From Galerina marginata (lineage: Eukaryota > Basidiomycota > Agaricomycetes > Agaricales > Galerinaceae), in contig JAECYW010000025.1 of NCBI GenBank assembly GCA_023014335.1, forward strand, positions 558,001-622,000: DNA of 64,000 nt, given 5' to 3'. Position numbers and translations under genes: made by a program. Below, in pieces: positions 10,512 through 22,984 of the stretch. Position 1 is the first letter of the stretch, and each line of letters opens with the position of its first letter. The notes beneath the pieces are model-generated. The model saw nothing but the letters and a program-made list of their open reading frames with translations, did not search any database and was not told the DNA's origin.

Positions 10512-11572
10512 TTAGTATATGTGCGAATACAGGAATCTATCTGCAAATGAATTCACATAAAAATGAGGTGCGCTATCAAGAACATTGCTTGATGACCATG
10601 CCACAGGTGCCTGAGGACCAAATTTCGGGAACAACTGGATGCTCGAAAGAATGAGTGACACCGGAACAATGCTTGCACGGCGCTCTCCCTGAGCTACAAG
10701 ACGAGAAACTTTGAATAACTTGGAATTTGGATCTTTGCGGGCTCGAGAAAACAGAGTGAACCACTCAACGTAAGCCAAATGCTTGTGTGGGAAGGCGCCG
10801 GCAGGAAACCAGAGGTCAAGAGCGTGAGGGGGTAATGCAAAGATGCATCGAACCTGTCCAATACAGAGGCCTGAACTAAAATTAGTACGGCTCAAATTAG
10901 GGACGAAAATTGAGTGCTGTACCTTTCACACCAAAATCACTGCCAGAGTCCTTGACCTGAATGACGGCGGTGTCAAATCGGCCGGGGACAACTTTTCTAT
11001 ACTTGTCATGATGCACCGGGTCGACGTGTACTGAGTCAACAACAATCTCGTCAAGGGGATTAAGACTGTAGGCATCATAACTGACGAATTTGATGCGATG
11101 AAAGACCGAGAGTTTTGAAAAAGGGATGTGAATGGAGTTGGAAGCAACTGCGACTTGGGCTTTTGAGTAATTGGGATGTTGGTACTGAGCAATGAACCGC
11201 GATAGGACGGGGATGAACTGAGTAGCGCCGTACTTAGTGCAAATTACCTCGATGGGAACACCTCTATGGGTCGGGTGCTTTGCCATTCGTAGTCGGCGCT
11301 CGGGAATCAGAGAAGGGAGAGGTTTTTGAACATGAAGGGGCGTGTTAAAAGATGTTTCTAAACGGCGACGAATGTACTTCTCGTGTTGCATTACACGTTC
11401 CTTGCAATCGAGCCAAAGTGTCATTTGTGGGAATTCATCTTTAAAGTTTGTTGAAGTATAGGCGTCCTTTGCGAGATCAATGTGAAGTCGTTCGGTATAT
11501 TCCGTGTTAAAGTTGTCTGCTGCGCCGTAGAGCTGAATGAATAAGAGGTAATGACCTGCATTGTGAAGTTTC

Positions 11573-12260
11573 AGCCATGTATGCTAGATTTCTATATGAA
11601 ACCTTGCCAGTTGCCTAATAGGCTGACATATCCAGAAGGCCAACTGCCTAGCTTCCGCTTTGAGACATGTATTATAAATCATGCTCTGGGGTGCCGGAAA
11701 TGCCGGGGAAGCACTAGGGACCCCTTTTGGGGGGCGGGTAGGGTGTAATGGATGCCGGAAATGCCGGGGAAAAGGGCGGGAGAGGGGTAGAATTAGTGTA
11801 GGGTGGCGGGAATGTACAAACAAGGAACAAACAAAGCAGCAGAATGGTTCCCGGGCGGTATTTTTGTTCCTGGGCGGGAAATAGGCGCTTTCGAGCCACG
11901 AAAAGTTGTGATATAGGATTGATTATATTCTCGGCGCCTTATTCACCTTTTTGCGCGCCTGAATTGGTGCGGGATTGGATGGATTAGCGCTCGAGCATTT
12001 GGATGACGATCTATTTTTAGTTTGCCATAATTCTCAATGCGGTAGCTATCTCCGGAACAATTGATGGGATCCTTTCCTCATCATTTTGCCCTCCCCTCCT
12101 GCACGGTTTCTGTACCCTTTGCATAGACTATCTAGTTACATTCCCCTTAAAAATACGAAGCTATTAATACCAATTTTGTAGTCTAAAACCTACAGGAAGT
12201 GGGTGAATACACGAGATTGCAATTTCAACCACCTTCCCAATCCGGAAAGCACTTCCCCTT
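11573..12260. repeat. left long terminal inverted repeat
   Basis: This is the reverse complement of about 15935-16614. Matching landmarks are 'gtgccggaaatgccgggg', 'ttgtgatataggattgatta', 'ctcggcgccttattcacctt', 'gatgacgatctatttttagt' and 'ggaagtggg' near the inner end. Differences between arms are few except for small indels. Confidence 0.88.
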
Positions 12261-12564
12261 CCTCAACCGAAGATAATGAAATAAAAGCTGATCATTATAA
12301 GTCTATCTACGATACATGTACTACAGCTATTTACATCCTGGTGCATAAAAACTACGGCAAGACTTGAAAGCCGCGTATTACGCCGCCGCCGCCGCCATAC
12401 TACATAGCTCGCGAACGTGATGTGGCAGGCACAGCGACCACCGCTTCGTCGGTCGTCCTCGGAGCATGCAAGCTGCAGGAAGCGCGGTGAGGCTGTAGCA
12501 GAGGCGGGAGAGGGGTTGAGAGGAGCATCGCCGGTCGCCCGCTTGGACGAACGAGGGTTGCGAT

Positions 12565-15474
12565 GAGAAAACGACGAACCACTGTTCGTCGTTTTCTCTC
12601 TACCGGCGGCTTGGTCGAACGACGGTTGCGACAGGAAACAACGAACCACCATTCGTCGTTTCCTGTCTATGGGCGGGTTGGGAATTCGCAGGGGAGCAGA
12701 AGCTGCCCCTGCTACTTCCGCTCGCTCGTCGCCCATGCACGGTAACGAAACAGCAGAACGATTCTCGATCGCTCTGCTGTTTCGCCTCAGTCACCTCATC
12801 ACCCAGTACCACGAGACTCGTGGTCTCCGACCCAGCCTCTTGCAGAGTGCGGCAGACCGGCTGCTGCTGCTTCTCGACGCGGATGGTGCTGGGCAGGCGG
12901 GAGCGGCGTTGAGAGGAGCAGCGACAGCGGGTAGCCACTGCGAGGACGTCTGGTGGTGGCGGTTGAGAGGAGCGGCGGTTGTGGGTAGACCATGCGAGGG
13001 CGGCGTGTGATGGTGGTGGTGGTGTTTGTCGTTGGCGGCGAGTGTGCAGGCAACTCGCTCGAATGAGAATCGCGACGGGGAAACGACGAACCACCGTTCG
13101 TCGTTTCCTGTCTTCCTGAACGTCAGCAGGGTGGTGGTAGGCAAGCAGGGACCGGCATTGAGCAGAGGGGCGACCACGGGTGGTCCATGTGGGGACATGT
13201 GGTGGTGGTGGTGACGGTGACGGTGACGAGGAGGGCGCTGGGCTGGGTGAGTAGGCGGGGGGAGGAAATCAACGAACGAAAACGGTCCCGACGGACTCGT
13301 TTTCACGGCGTACCTCGTGGGTCACCCTCTACAAGGGCCTCCCCTCGTGTTGTTCCATTCTCCTCAACACCCGTGCCCGGAGGTCGGTCAGGCAGTCGTC
13401 TTGCGCGGAATCGATATTGGGGGTGGCTCTTCCTGGTTCGTTGTCGGTCGGCGTGTCTTCGTGTATACTTTGCCGGCCTACATCCCTGTCGCAGGGGAGA
13501 GGCACACGGCGCGGCTGGGGGGTGGGAGGGGCGAAGGGAAGGAAAGGTGGAGGAGAGGTCGGTGGTGGTTGGGAACAGAGATCAACGACGCTGATCGTTG
13601 TTGATGGGTTGTCAGGAAATTTCCGTGACTGACCCGATTGGCTGGCAAACCCGGACCGGCCAGCCTCCGATCCGTTCGCGAGGTTTCGGAACGTCGCCCA
13701 AGCAGTCCCCTGCATATCCTTGACTCAGATTTGTCCCGGGATATGTTTTAAAAGCTGTATAATAAGTTATGCTCAACTTACAAGTTGGGATGAATTTAAT
13801 TCAATTTAATATATTTATAATACATGTGCATCGCCCTGCGAAAGTGTTCGCTGAACGCTCCCTTGACGAAACAGATGAAATCTGGGCATCCGAGAACTGA
13901 AATAAATTCAAGAGAAAGATATCACTACGGTATAAGTTTATACTATTCAAACTTTTGGGGAACTAATAGGACTATACCTTGACAAACCGACAAGGCAACT
14001 CTTAAGTGAAACGAGAATCAACAAGAATGATGTCTTTTGATTGGTGAGTTTTGAACGTCTTTCGAGCTTCTACCTCTCCACATCTCATCAGAATAAAAAT
14101 TGGATGCATACTTATATGCCAGAGCTTCATGTACATCCTTCCCTGTGCTTAATATGTTTTTTGAATAATGCCTCACCTCACAAAATCTCATTTACCCAAA
14201 TTTTTCCATTTCAAAAGTGTTGTTCAAATATCATCCGAGGTATCTACTATTAAAGACATGTATCCCTAGTACCCTAAAATAAAACTTTCTGGGAAATCTA
14301 TATCGCATTGACTGAGTACTGGCTCGGAGACCAGCAAACTATGATCCCGAGATCACCTCGCGGACTGGAACAACCATATATCACTGTCGTCGGGTCGGGG
14401 TGCTTTAAAAATTTAATGTTTACATCTACAGGGCTTAACTAAGTAAGTTTGTGTCGTTATACTATTTATTCATACCCTCCAATGGTCTCCGCGTCGATGC
14501 AGTCGATGCGCGTGAACGGCAGATCAGCGTCCGCCAGGTTGAAACTCCGCTCAACGAATTCGCAAGGTGCGTGTGCAGCCATCAACCCAGTTTGCTCTTG
14601 ACCACCATCCACCACCGTCACGCCCTACTTATCCGCCCGGCTGCTGAAGACTTCAAGAATTCATTTTTTAAGTATTCGTTATAATGTCCTTAGATTATCG
14701 TACTGACATCATATCTTGTTAGGTACAAATACTGTCTCTGCACGACTTCGTGCTAGGTTGCGATCCGCCCTCACTTCAAGGGCTGTGCCACTGATCTAGC
14801 CTCGTCGGATGGGAAGCAGGGAGATGGGAAGCAGGGAGATGGGAAGCAGGGGAAAAGGACGACAAGGTGGAGACCCTGGAGAGGGAGACCCGCCCGGTGC
14901 GTCGCGAGACGAGTCCATACGACTCGTCTCACATTCTCTTTTTTTAAATTGTGTCACTTACGTGCTTTACGACAGCTCGTTACTGGTTCGAACCGCCGCC
15001 ACTCCCTTCCTGGGCTCGTACGATGGCGGTGACCCACCCGCGTCACCACCTCCCAATGCCGCCTCCGCCTTCCTTTGCCATACGAGGATCCCGGTGCCAT
15101 CACGAACATCAGCAGCAAAACCGTTGCACGATGTCGCCATGCTAGCACCCCGGTCGACGGATCTGGCCGCTTATGCGGTGGTTTGACGCCTCTAGGGATG
15201 CTGCGACTACAGCTGCGAGGATCCGCGGAGCAGCAGCATCGCCTGCTGCTCTGCTGGGATGTGATGACGAGGATTGGGTATCACACCCTCACTCGATCCG
15301 TCCCAGGCGCGGTTCCTCGCCCTGGTGGCTGGCCCCGTCGTGGCTTTTGCCATTCACTCGCCTCTCTGGTCGTCGCAGCTCACACCTGCGTACTGGCCAC
15401 CTTGCCACGTTTGCGACAGCCCAAGGCGGGCCTGCAGTGAGGAAACGAATGCGAACGCGGCGACGTTCGCATTC
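12565..15474. repeat. series of short perfect hairpins in the element interior
   Basis: Inverted repeats with short loops occur at 12565-12598 (15-bp arms, loop 4), 12630-12667 (about 16-bp arms with one mismatch), 12746-12784 (12-bp arms), 12809-12823 (7-bp arms, loop 1), 13079-13108 (13-bp arms, loop 4), 13581-13605 (about 10 bp, imperfect), 14906-14930 (10-bp arms, loop 5) and 15447-15474 (11-bp arms, loop 6). Three share the stem core 'aacgacgaac' and similar flanks ('cgaacgacggttgcgac'); the others have unrelated stems. They sit in otherwise non-repetitive GC-rich DNA. Confidence 0.75.
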
Positions 15475-15934
15475 ATCTGTAACCCAATTGCGTTGGGAAC
15501 CGCCCCACTCTCATCTCTACCTTCTCCCAGCCAGTAGGACGTCAGGCATTCGTTGTCGTTAACACCCGCCCGTCTATCCACCGACACACCCTACCCTTTT
15601 AGACGCCGAACGCACGACCACAGCATTCGACGCCAGGGCTCGGTCTGCTTCAGGGATACGGCATAGGCGAGTTTCGAAAGGCTGAGCATCCGCAGCGCCA
15701 GCGAAAGCTACTACCCAAGCTGTGACCCCCAGGTTGACAACACCACCCGAGTGCCTACCCCACAAGACCATCCCATCGCTGATCGTGGTTATCACGGGGA
15801 AAGGGAGGAGGTGGATAGAATACCCATGTGTAAAGTAAATAGTGGTATAATGTAGCTAGACTTCTTGTATCGTAGCTAGGTGGGGAATGTAATATTATGT
15901 TTTACGACCACTTTTTTTGTCCACCCAAACCAAC

Positions 15935-16614
15935 CGCTTTCCGAATCAGGAAGGTGGTTGAAAATCTCAACCCATTTATTCCCCCTTGTCCAGTGAGTTT
16001 GATGCTACAAAAGCTATATCAATATGTTCGCATTTTCAAGGGGAATACAAGTAGATAGTTTATTTGAACATTTACAAAAGCGAGCACGGAGGGAAGGCGA
16101 AATGATGGTAAAACAACCCAATCAATGTCTCCGGAGATAACTACCGCATTGAGAATTATGGCAAACTAAAAATAGATCGTCATCCAAATGCTCGAGCGCT
16201 AATCCATCCAATCCCGCACCAATTCAGGCGCGCAAAAAGGTGAATAAGGCGCCGAGAATATAATCAATCCTATATCACAACTTTTCGTGGCTCGAAAGCG
16301 CCTATTTCCCGTCCAGGAACAAAAATACCGCCCGGGAACCATTCTGCTGCTTTGTTTGTTCCTTGTTTGTACATTCCCGCCACCCTACACTAATTCTACC
16401 CCTCTCCCGCCCTTTTCCCCGGCATTTCCGGCATCCATTACACCCTACCCGCCCCCAACAAGGGATCTCTACCTCACCCCCGGCATTTCCGGCACCCTAC
16501 AGCATGATTTATAAGATATGTCCCAAAGCGGAAGCTAGGCAGTTGGCCTTCTGGATATGTCAGCCTATTAGGCAACTGGCAAGGGGTCATATATCAAGGT
16601 AGCATCTATAGGTG
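15935..16614. repeat. right long terminal inverted repeat
   Basis: This is the partner of the arm at 11573-12260, in inverted orientation. The inner end lies near 'ccgctttccgaatcaggaag', matching the complement of the end of the left arm. The outer end adjoins the gaagtttc duplicate at 16615. Confidence 0.88.
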
Positions 16615-19105
16615 GAAGTTTCGGGATGTTGAAGTGGGTGTGGATACCGAGAGAGATGAAGATGTCGCAGTTTAGATGGAATGCGTGAAGGGCGTCGTCC
16701 ATTTGAACAACTGTTTCAGATGTGTGAATCGGGTATCTAGCTAGATAGATGAAATCAAGGACCGCACAAACAGCGCGGACTAATCGGGCATTGGAATGAC
16801 CGTCAGGAAGACGGATATCGGCAACTAATGCAAGAAGAAACCTTGAAATTTGATCATGCTCCGTGCCAGTAACGCGAGAAAGGTTAGATATTCCTTTCAT
16901 AAACAGTCGGATATGGTGATTTGGGGGCAAGCGACGGCATCGAGCGTCAATCTCCGCGTCTCCGCATACAGCACGAATCCAAGAGATGAGATGTTTGAGA
17001 AGACCTTGGTATAGCTGGTGAAGGATATCAGGCGTGATGGCGCGATAGATGTCAACGAATGGAAGGTTTTTCCAGAAAACACACTGGACGGGTTTAATTC
17101 CTGCAGCAGCACATGCTTTGGTGAATTCGGCAGCTCCTCTGTCAACAGCATTGAGAGCTTCGATGATTTTCGCCGTGTCGCGAGGCTCGAGGTTGCTTTC
17201 CCAGTCGCCAATTTCGTTACGGGGTGCCGGACAGATGGGACAATCCCCGTTTTTGACCAACGCGACCAAAGTTTGCTCCGGATAATCACCTACATACGCG
17301 GCAAGAATTGGAAAGCATCGTCTTATGGAACCATCTCCACTGACGAGGACAATTCCATCGCGTCCAGCAGTCTCCAAGGGCTTCACAATGTACTGCATGC
17401 AGTGGTGGAAGAGGTTAGACAAGCAGCGGCGACGCGAAGCCTTATTTGTGATGTGTTCCAGTCTTGAGGTTGGGAGGTACGCCAACAGAACTTGACCTTG
17501 TCGAGAGGGTTTACGGCGGATGTGCTTCGGAATGTTACCAATTGTGAGGTAGACTGGGTAGGCTTTCTTCCCGCGAAAGGTTGTAAGCTGTGTTTTGTCA
17601 GATGAAATAATAATCGGCACCACCGTAACATTTTTACTTCGAGTTGCAGTCTGAACCTTTTTCTAGTTTTCATGAGTATGTTGAACAAACAAACACAAGA
17701 TGATCAAAGATATCTACCTGGGTATCCCACCACCACTTGCCCGTGTTCATTTCATGATAAATCCGAATCGTCATGTCTTCATCGGCATAAAGACGCTCAG
17801 GCTCAAGAATGAGGTCGTCGGTGAAATCAGGGTCCCCCCATAGCGCGCGAAGACATTCTATAATATTGCGTGCATAAAATTCGAGAACTTCGCCGCTCTG
17901 CACGACCTCGCGACGTTTGAATTGTGGCCGTCCAGGTAGTTTCATGTCAATGATTCGGTTAAGTTCATCCGAGTTCTTATAAGACAAATTGAGGGCTTCG
18001 CGGACCTGTTAAATGAACATGAACATGACATTACAAGGGAGAAATTGAATGAAACTTACCCCATCTATTGACAGAAACTCAGAAAATGCCGTCGATCCCA
18101 CCCCTCGAAGTTTAGCCCATTTTGCAATCTCCCAATCCTTCTTCGAATTGAACGGAGCCCAAGGGTTATCTCTGCTGCCAAGCGCTGAGGTGTATTCACT
18201 GTCGCGAGACTCCTCACGCGATAAAGGCTGGCCGGCTCGTGAATCTGGATATCTGTCAATGTAGCGAACTCTAACCGCTGGCTTGACACCATAACCGTTT
18301 CCGATAATAAATCGGTCAACCTTCCGTTGTGTATAATCATCGTCATTCTCATCGCCGTTGTCCAAGTCTGACTCAGAGCCGGATCGAGCTTCAACATTCC
18401 CCGGTTCAGAGCCGTCCTCCGCTTCCTGATGAGGTGCGCCATTTTGCGGTGGTTCCCAGCTCTCTTCCAATTCGGCAACCATATGTGCCAAGTCTTCATC
18501 GTCATCTTCATCGTCAGATACCTCACTCAGAGGTGGGAGGTCGTTGGGATCAGCATCTCGCATATCAACATCCGAGTCAGCATTGTCGTCATTTTCGAGT
18601 TGCCCAAACATGTCCATCTCGTAGTCCTCCGCAGACCCAAAAGCATCACCTTGAAACGGCGGCGCAGCGGCAGCATCCAGGTCCACTTCTGCAGAATCAT
18701 CGGAAGCGGTCGCCCCAGCACTCATAAATTGCTCATAGGCATCGTTAGCCTTCTTGAGTTTGTCGAAAACAGCACGACAAAGAGGGTCTTGTGTTTGGGC
18801 CAAGTGAGACTGGTAACCTCGAAGTGAAAACGGGCTGTCACAGCCTGAGCAAGTAATTGATTCTGAAGACATGGTTGACTGGAACTTGAACTTAGTGATT
18901 GTCCAGCTTGGATCGCCGAGATAGTTAGTCACGGGTGAGTTGCGGAAGCAAAAGATGGCATTGCAAAACTGTACAGTACCAACAAACAAACAAGAACAGT
19001 GGCGCAATCAACAAAACACGAGCCTGACGCTCTGTTGATCTCTCACCATCGCAGTACTATTGCTGCTCCTCTTCACGTTAGATCCCTGGTTGTTCAGTTA
19101 GCGAG

Positions 19106-22100
19106 ATGTCCGAGATGGAGGGAGATACCAACATCGAGGATGAAGTCCGTAGGCAAAATCGCAATAACAAGCGACTTCGTAAGGAGGAAGAAGAGCGTCG
19201 CCTAATCGCAGATGGAGAAGGTACAATTAGTTCAAGGATGTCACGATGATGTAGCACTAATTTCTTACCTGCAGGGCCCAGGAAGGCAAAGACAGCGGCC
19301 TTGAACAATGCCTGTGAGTTAATGTTACCGTATTTTTATACCTATAACTTCCTGAAGGACGCGGGTTAGCATGGTACGAAGCCGAAGGCAGGAAAAGACC
19401 TCGCTCACCTAGTGCGGATAATGGTAAGAGCCAGCAAGGAAAGTCAAACCAAGGTACGCCAATTGCCACCAAGATAAATATCACGATGAGCTGACTGGAA
19501 CGAACAACAGAAAAGTCTCGCAAAAAGATACAGAAAGGACCAGGCGACGAAGGCGAGCAAAGAGTTGCTCGAGATGGGAGCAAGGAAGGAAACAAGGTCG
19601 TGAAATCTCGAACGTGTGCGTTATTCCGATGTGACTTCCTGACGTCGGAGTGACACTGACATCTCACCTGACCATTCACTCACAGCCAACGTCAACAAAG
19701 GCATGTTTTCCCACCACGCTCTTTCCCTCCTGCCCTCATAACTATCTCTAGGATCGAATTCTACGAAGGAGAAAGCGGCTGCAGCCAAGACTTGACCTAC
19801 CACAATCGAGGCCGCTGATGACTCATCTAGTCTGTCTTCTCTGTCAGGATCCGACGACAATCGCCGCAAGTTGGATCACAGTGATTCCGAAGACGGCGAT
19901 GCAGGCAATGAGGACCACGATGGTTTGTCGAAGATGACAGAAAAAGAGGCTCGACGAATGTTAGACGATGAAGTATTGTTTTCTTTATCCTACCTGTCCT
20001 ATATCATCCGCTGATCTGAACCTGTTTAGATGCCTATGGATGCAGGCGCTCTTTTCGACGATGACATTGACGTTGAAATGGCCAGTGTCAAGTCTCATCG
20101 TAGTCGCAGCCAGTCCAGCTCGGAGGCTTCACGGCCCCCCACGTCAGAATCGGAGGGTATGTTCGACGATCAAGGCAATTCTTCAGGTGAAGATGAGGTT
20201 GATTCCGACGACAACTCCAACGACGACAATCTCCCCGCCCGAGTTTTGATTCCTTCCCAACCGTCTAAGAAGTCAAAGAAGTCAACCCAGGTATATTTCT
20301 TAGTGCATTGCAGGCGTTACGCTGATCGGTTTCTCTTAGCGCATCAGTAAACGCAATGCCGCCTTGCATGGCGAGGTATGTTGGCTCTTATAATTTGCCT
20401 CAGGTGCTTACCTGTCTGTTGTACCTAGCGGCCTACCACTCTAGCTGCAACGTCGAGTGACAAGAAGATGAAAAAGCGATCAAGCACCGTCAAGGTCGAA
20501 AGTGACGATGACAAGACCACCCCGGAGGAGACCTGGCCCAGACAGCCTATGCTGTTATATGAAGCAATCAGTTAGGCAAGTTGTCCAAAAAGGATGTTGC
20601 ATCAGAAAGGCAATTTAACCAGTTGGTCAGTTTACCAACAAAGTGAATATTTACTATACTGCGACGTTGTCCTACTATAGGAAGGAGCATATATTTATTT
20701 GGTATCTGATGGCATCAATTTAGATCACATGACTTTTAATTTGCCTCTATTTACATGCTTGTCGCACATTTATGTAATTTTATGGCCTCAAATGCAAACA
20801 AATGTAAATATAAGGTCTCAGGGCCACTGCACCCATGATATAAAGGGCAATCAAGATGCAATTGCCTAAAATGGCAGTATTTAGTCAGCCAGCTAATTTT
20901 GGACTTAGCAGCATTTGTGCTAAGTTCTTTAATTTATTAATTAACACTAAAAGGCTTATATCTCAATGAGGAAGGTAGCTAGTCATGTGATTTCAATTTT
21001 AGTAGAGTCTAAAAATAGATTGCGTTCTTTTGAAACCCTCTTTCCTTTTTGGGAAATTTTCCCATCTGCCAAAATTTCTCACCGCCGGCTTTTTTTCAGT
21101 TTTTTGCATTTTTCTCTGTGGGAAAAATAGCTAGGCACAAAATTTTGATGGATTCAGGGTCAAATGGCTTGGCAGCACATTTTTTGTCAGAGGCACAGCC
21201 ACATCCGAGCATATTCAGGGATGGCTTGGTAAACTGTCCAAGCTGTCAAAAAGTAATGCGGTTTTGCCGAGCCTTTCCAGGATGTGCTCGGATGTGGCTG
21301 TGCCTCTGATAAAAAATGACGTAATCATATAGGCGACCCTGAATCTACCAGAATCGTGGCTGTGCTTCCCGTTTTCACTGAGATATAGGCTAAACATATA
21401 TTTGTTTATATAGGTAAATTGACCTGTTGGTCAACTGACCAAGTGGTTAAATTGCCTTTCTGATGCAACATCCTTTTTGGACAAGTTACCTTTTTTCATG
21501 TATAAATGTAACAGCTACAGGTGGCCCAGAGCGATACGGCTGAGTGCCGGTGCCCTTACGCAGCAAACCGACCTCATTCGTGCAGTCTGTCGTGATGGCA
21601 TCCGGATTGTCGAAACCACCTTGGTCACGCAGCACGCGTGGCCAGAGCTTCACCAAGGTGCGCTGTATAAACGCCAGGTTTTATTAGATGCAGTCAAGTC
21701 TTTGCGAGCGAAGAATACCGAAGACGATGGGGGGAAACAGGAGAAAGAGTACAAGGCATTACAATCCCGCATCACGAGGGATGATAAGTTTGTCAAGTAC
21801 ATTGGGAAATGGGTGCGTAGTTCGCTTCGTTTCTCCATTGAAGATGTTGATGACGTGTTTGGTTTGATAGGTTGTTGATCGTCTCTCGCATCACCGTGGA
21901 CATATACGAAGCACCGCCTCTGACCATATTGCCGTATTCCAGCTCGGCGTTGGTCCGATATGTGCTCAGCATGTCCAGGCATTGACCGAAAACAATGTTT
22001 ACGTATACCCGGGACAATGGGCAGTAGACAAGGATGGAAAGGTAACTGTACGTTTATTCTTCTAAGGAGTGATCTCATCCCTTTACTTTAGCCTGTCTGG

Positions 22101-22673
22101 ATGGCGAGGAACTCCGTCACCGATATTCAGATCTACCACAACCCAGGTCTCATCGACCTTATCAAGTTATTGATTTTCAATAGTCCGACGGCTTTCGGAT
22201 ATAAGTTCATGAAGCTCTACATATCATCGCATCCCGAACGCAAGGAACCAGAGTTAACCATCCCCATTGTTGCCCTTGGTGCGACGGCGGTAAGTTATAC
22301 TCTTTATTGTTACTTAGCTTATTGCTTATGCGGTCATGTAAGTTTTTCGCAGCATTGTATGAATGGCGTGAAGGGAGGAAGGCAAAGGCAGGTTCTGATC
22401 GTCAGAGGGCCAAGGCCGAGAAATTTGAAGGTGATAATTTCAAGAAGGTATATGACCGCCACGTCGAAACATTATCGAAATTAAAGAAGAAAGTCAATGC
22501 ATACCATCAAGTCATGTCGTCTCTCTATTCGAAAGTCACGTATGTTTGAACTCTTATTTATGATTTCTCATTTGTTAATCTCTGTCTCCAATGACGGTAA
22601 CAACCAGGCAGATGCAGGAGCTTTTATCAAGGGTAGTGCGCTGGCAGTCTTGGATCTTGATGGATTAGATTAG
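19106..22673 (+). pseudogene. DUF6532-type protein gene, disrupted
   Basis: The gene encodes an acidic, Ser/Lys-rich N-terminal half (KRLRKEEEERR, SSLSSLSGSDDNRRKLD, DNSNDDNLPARVL) spread over many small exons. The C-terminal half resembles the DUF6532 family of Agaricomycetes (LTQQTDLIRAVCRDGIRI, DRLSHHRGHIRS, NNVYVYPGQW, IYHNPGLIDLIKLL, FFAALYEWREGRK) and ends at TAG 22671-22673 after AGAFIKGSALAVLDLDG. The function of the family is unknown to me. Two lesions are visible. An in-frame TGA at 19793-19795 lies in KEKAAAAKT-stop-PTTIEAADD (one transition from CGA). A fold-back element is inserted at about 20577-21488 just after EETWPRQPMLLYEAIS. The ATG at 19106 (MSEMEGDTN) is the first start in the N-terminal exon frame. 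Later introns (for example after YIGKW and after VDKDGK) splice normally. Confidence 0.72.
20577..21488. mobile_element. fold-back/MITE-like element inside the DUF6532-type gene
   Basis: The outer ends are inverted repeats of about 75-80 bp: left 'aagttgtccaaaaaggatg' continuing to 'ggcaatttaaccagttggtc', and right its complement. A second, inner inverted repeat pairs 'gaggcacagccacatccgag' (about 21190) with its complement near 21280-21307, so the right half folds back on the left. The left arm carries an extra AT-rich segment of about 400 bp (20640-21100). There is no coding capacity. The target duplication is unclear. Confidence 0.75.
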
Positions 22674-22984
22674 TCTTTTATACCTTGTAGTCATGTTCCG
22701 CAATGATATGAACCTTTTCGAACCATATTTTGACAAATGCTTGGCTGAATATCAGAGAAACTGGTCGCTATTCCGAGCTGATTATTTGCAGATCATGAGC
22801 AGACCACCAACTGATTGCTCTGGATAAGGAACGATCAGCCATAAATCAGTCATAAATAAGTTTGGATATTTACGATACCAACCTTATTGGGTTTATTGGG
22901 CTTCTGCGACTTAATTGCAACTTATACCAACTGATAACTTACACATTCTTCCGTATAGTAACTTATAAATACAAATCAGCAGGT
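22674..22984. other. AT-rich spacer with short repeats
   Basis: No gene is seen. Repeated words such as 'aacttataccaactgataac', 'cataaatcagtcataaataa' and 'gctgattatttgcag' resemble parts of 10294-10510, suggesting both are remnants of the same small element whose end is caggaaaaacccc. Confidence 0.35.

Larger units (their letters stand above)
11573..16614. mobile_element. 5,042-bp element with long terminal inverted repeats, non-autonomous
   Basis: The element sits inside the Plavaka gene, flanked by the 8-bp direct duplicate gaagtttc at 11565-11572 and 16615-16622. Its ends form inverted repeats of about 650-680 bp, with outer ends 'agccatgtatgcta' and 'cacctatagatgcta' diverged and the stretch inward from 'ccttgccagttgcctaatag' nearly identical. 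The interior (about 12.3-15.9 kb) is GC-rich, with no transposase-like frame that I recognise, and contains a series of small hairpins. An 8-bp target duplication would fit hAT, P, KDZ-type or some MULE elements; the TIR ends do not decide the family. It probably depends on a transposase encoded elsewhere. Confidence 0.9.
10512..18872 (-). pseudogene. Plavaka transposase gene split by an inserted element
   Basis: The encoded protein is the Plavaka-type DNA transposase of basidiomycetes, which moves its own element in the nucleus. It starts at the ATG at 18872 with a zinc-knuckle-like CSGCDSPFSLRGYQSHL, followed by a long acidic region. Central blocks include GRPQFKRREVV, NTGKWWWDTQ and IYRAITPDILHQLYQG. 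The C-terminal half carries GAADNFNTEYTERLHIDLA, RGVPIEVICTKYG, VPGRFDTAVIQV, HLAYVEWFTLF, SSNVLDSAPHFYVN and a stop at 10512. Introns such as 17687-17741 and 10866-10915 splice cleanly. The frame is interrupted only between 11573 and 16614 by a foreign element. Deleting that element and one 8-bp duplicate joins HFNIPKL to HNAGHY without loss. The gene is otherwise open, so the insertion looks recent. I could not locate the terminal repeats of the Plavaka element itself. Confidence 0.9.

Noticed and set aside
13187..13730. Protein-coding gene in the interior of the long-TIR element
   Set aside because: The open frames are Gly/Arg/Pro-rich products of GC-rich DNA on several frames at once, with no conserved motif.
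14985..15000. tRNA-like B box ggttcgaacc inside the long-TIR element
   Set aside because: There is no cloverleaf around it; the word is a chance palindrome in GC-rich DNA.
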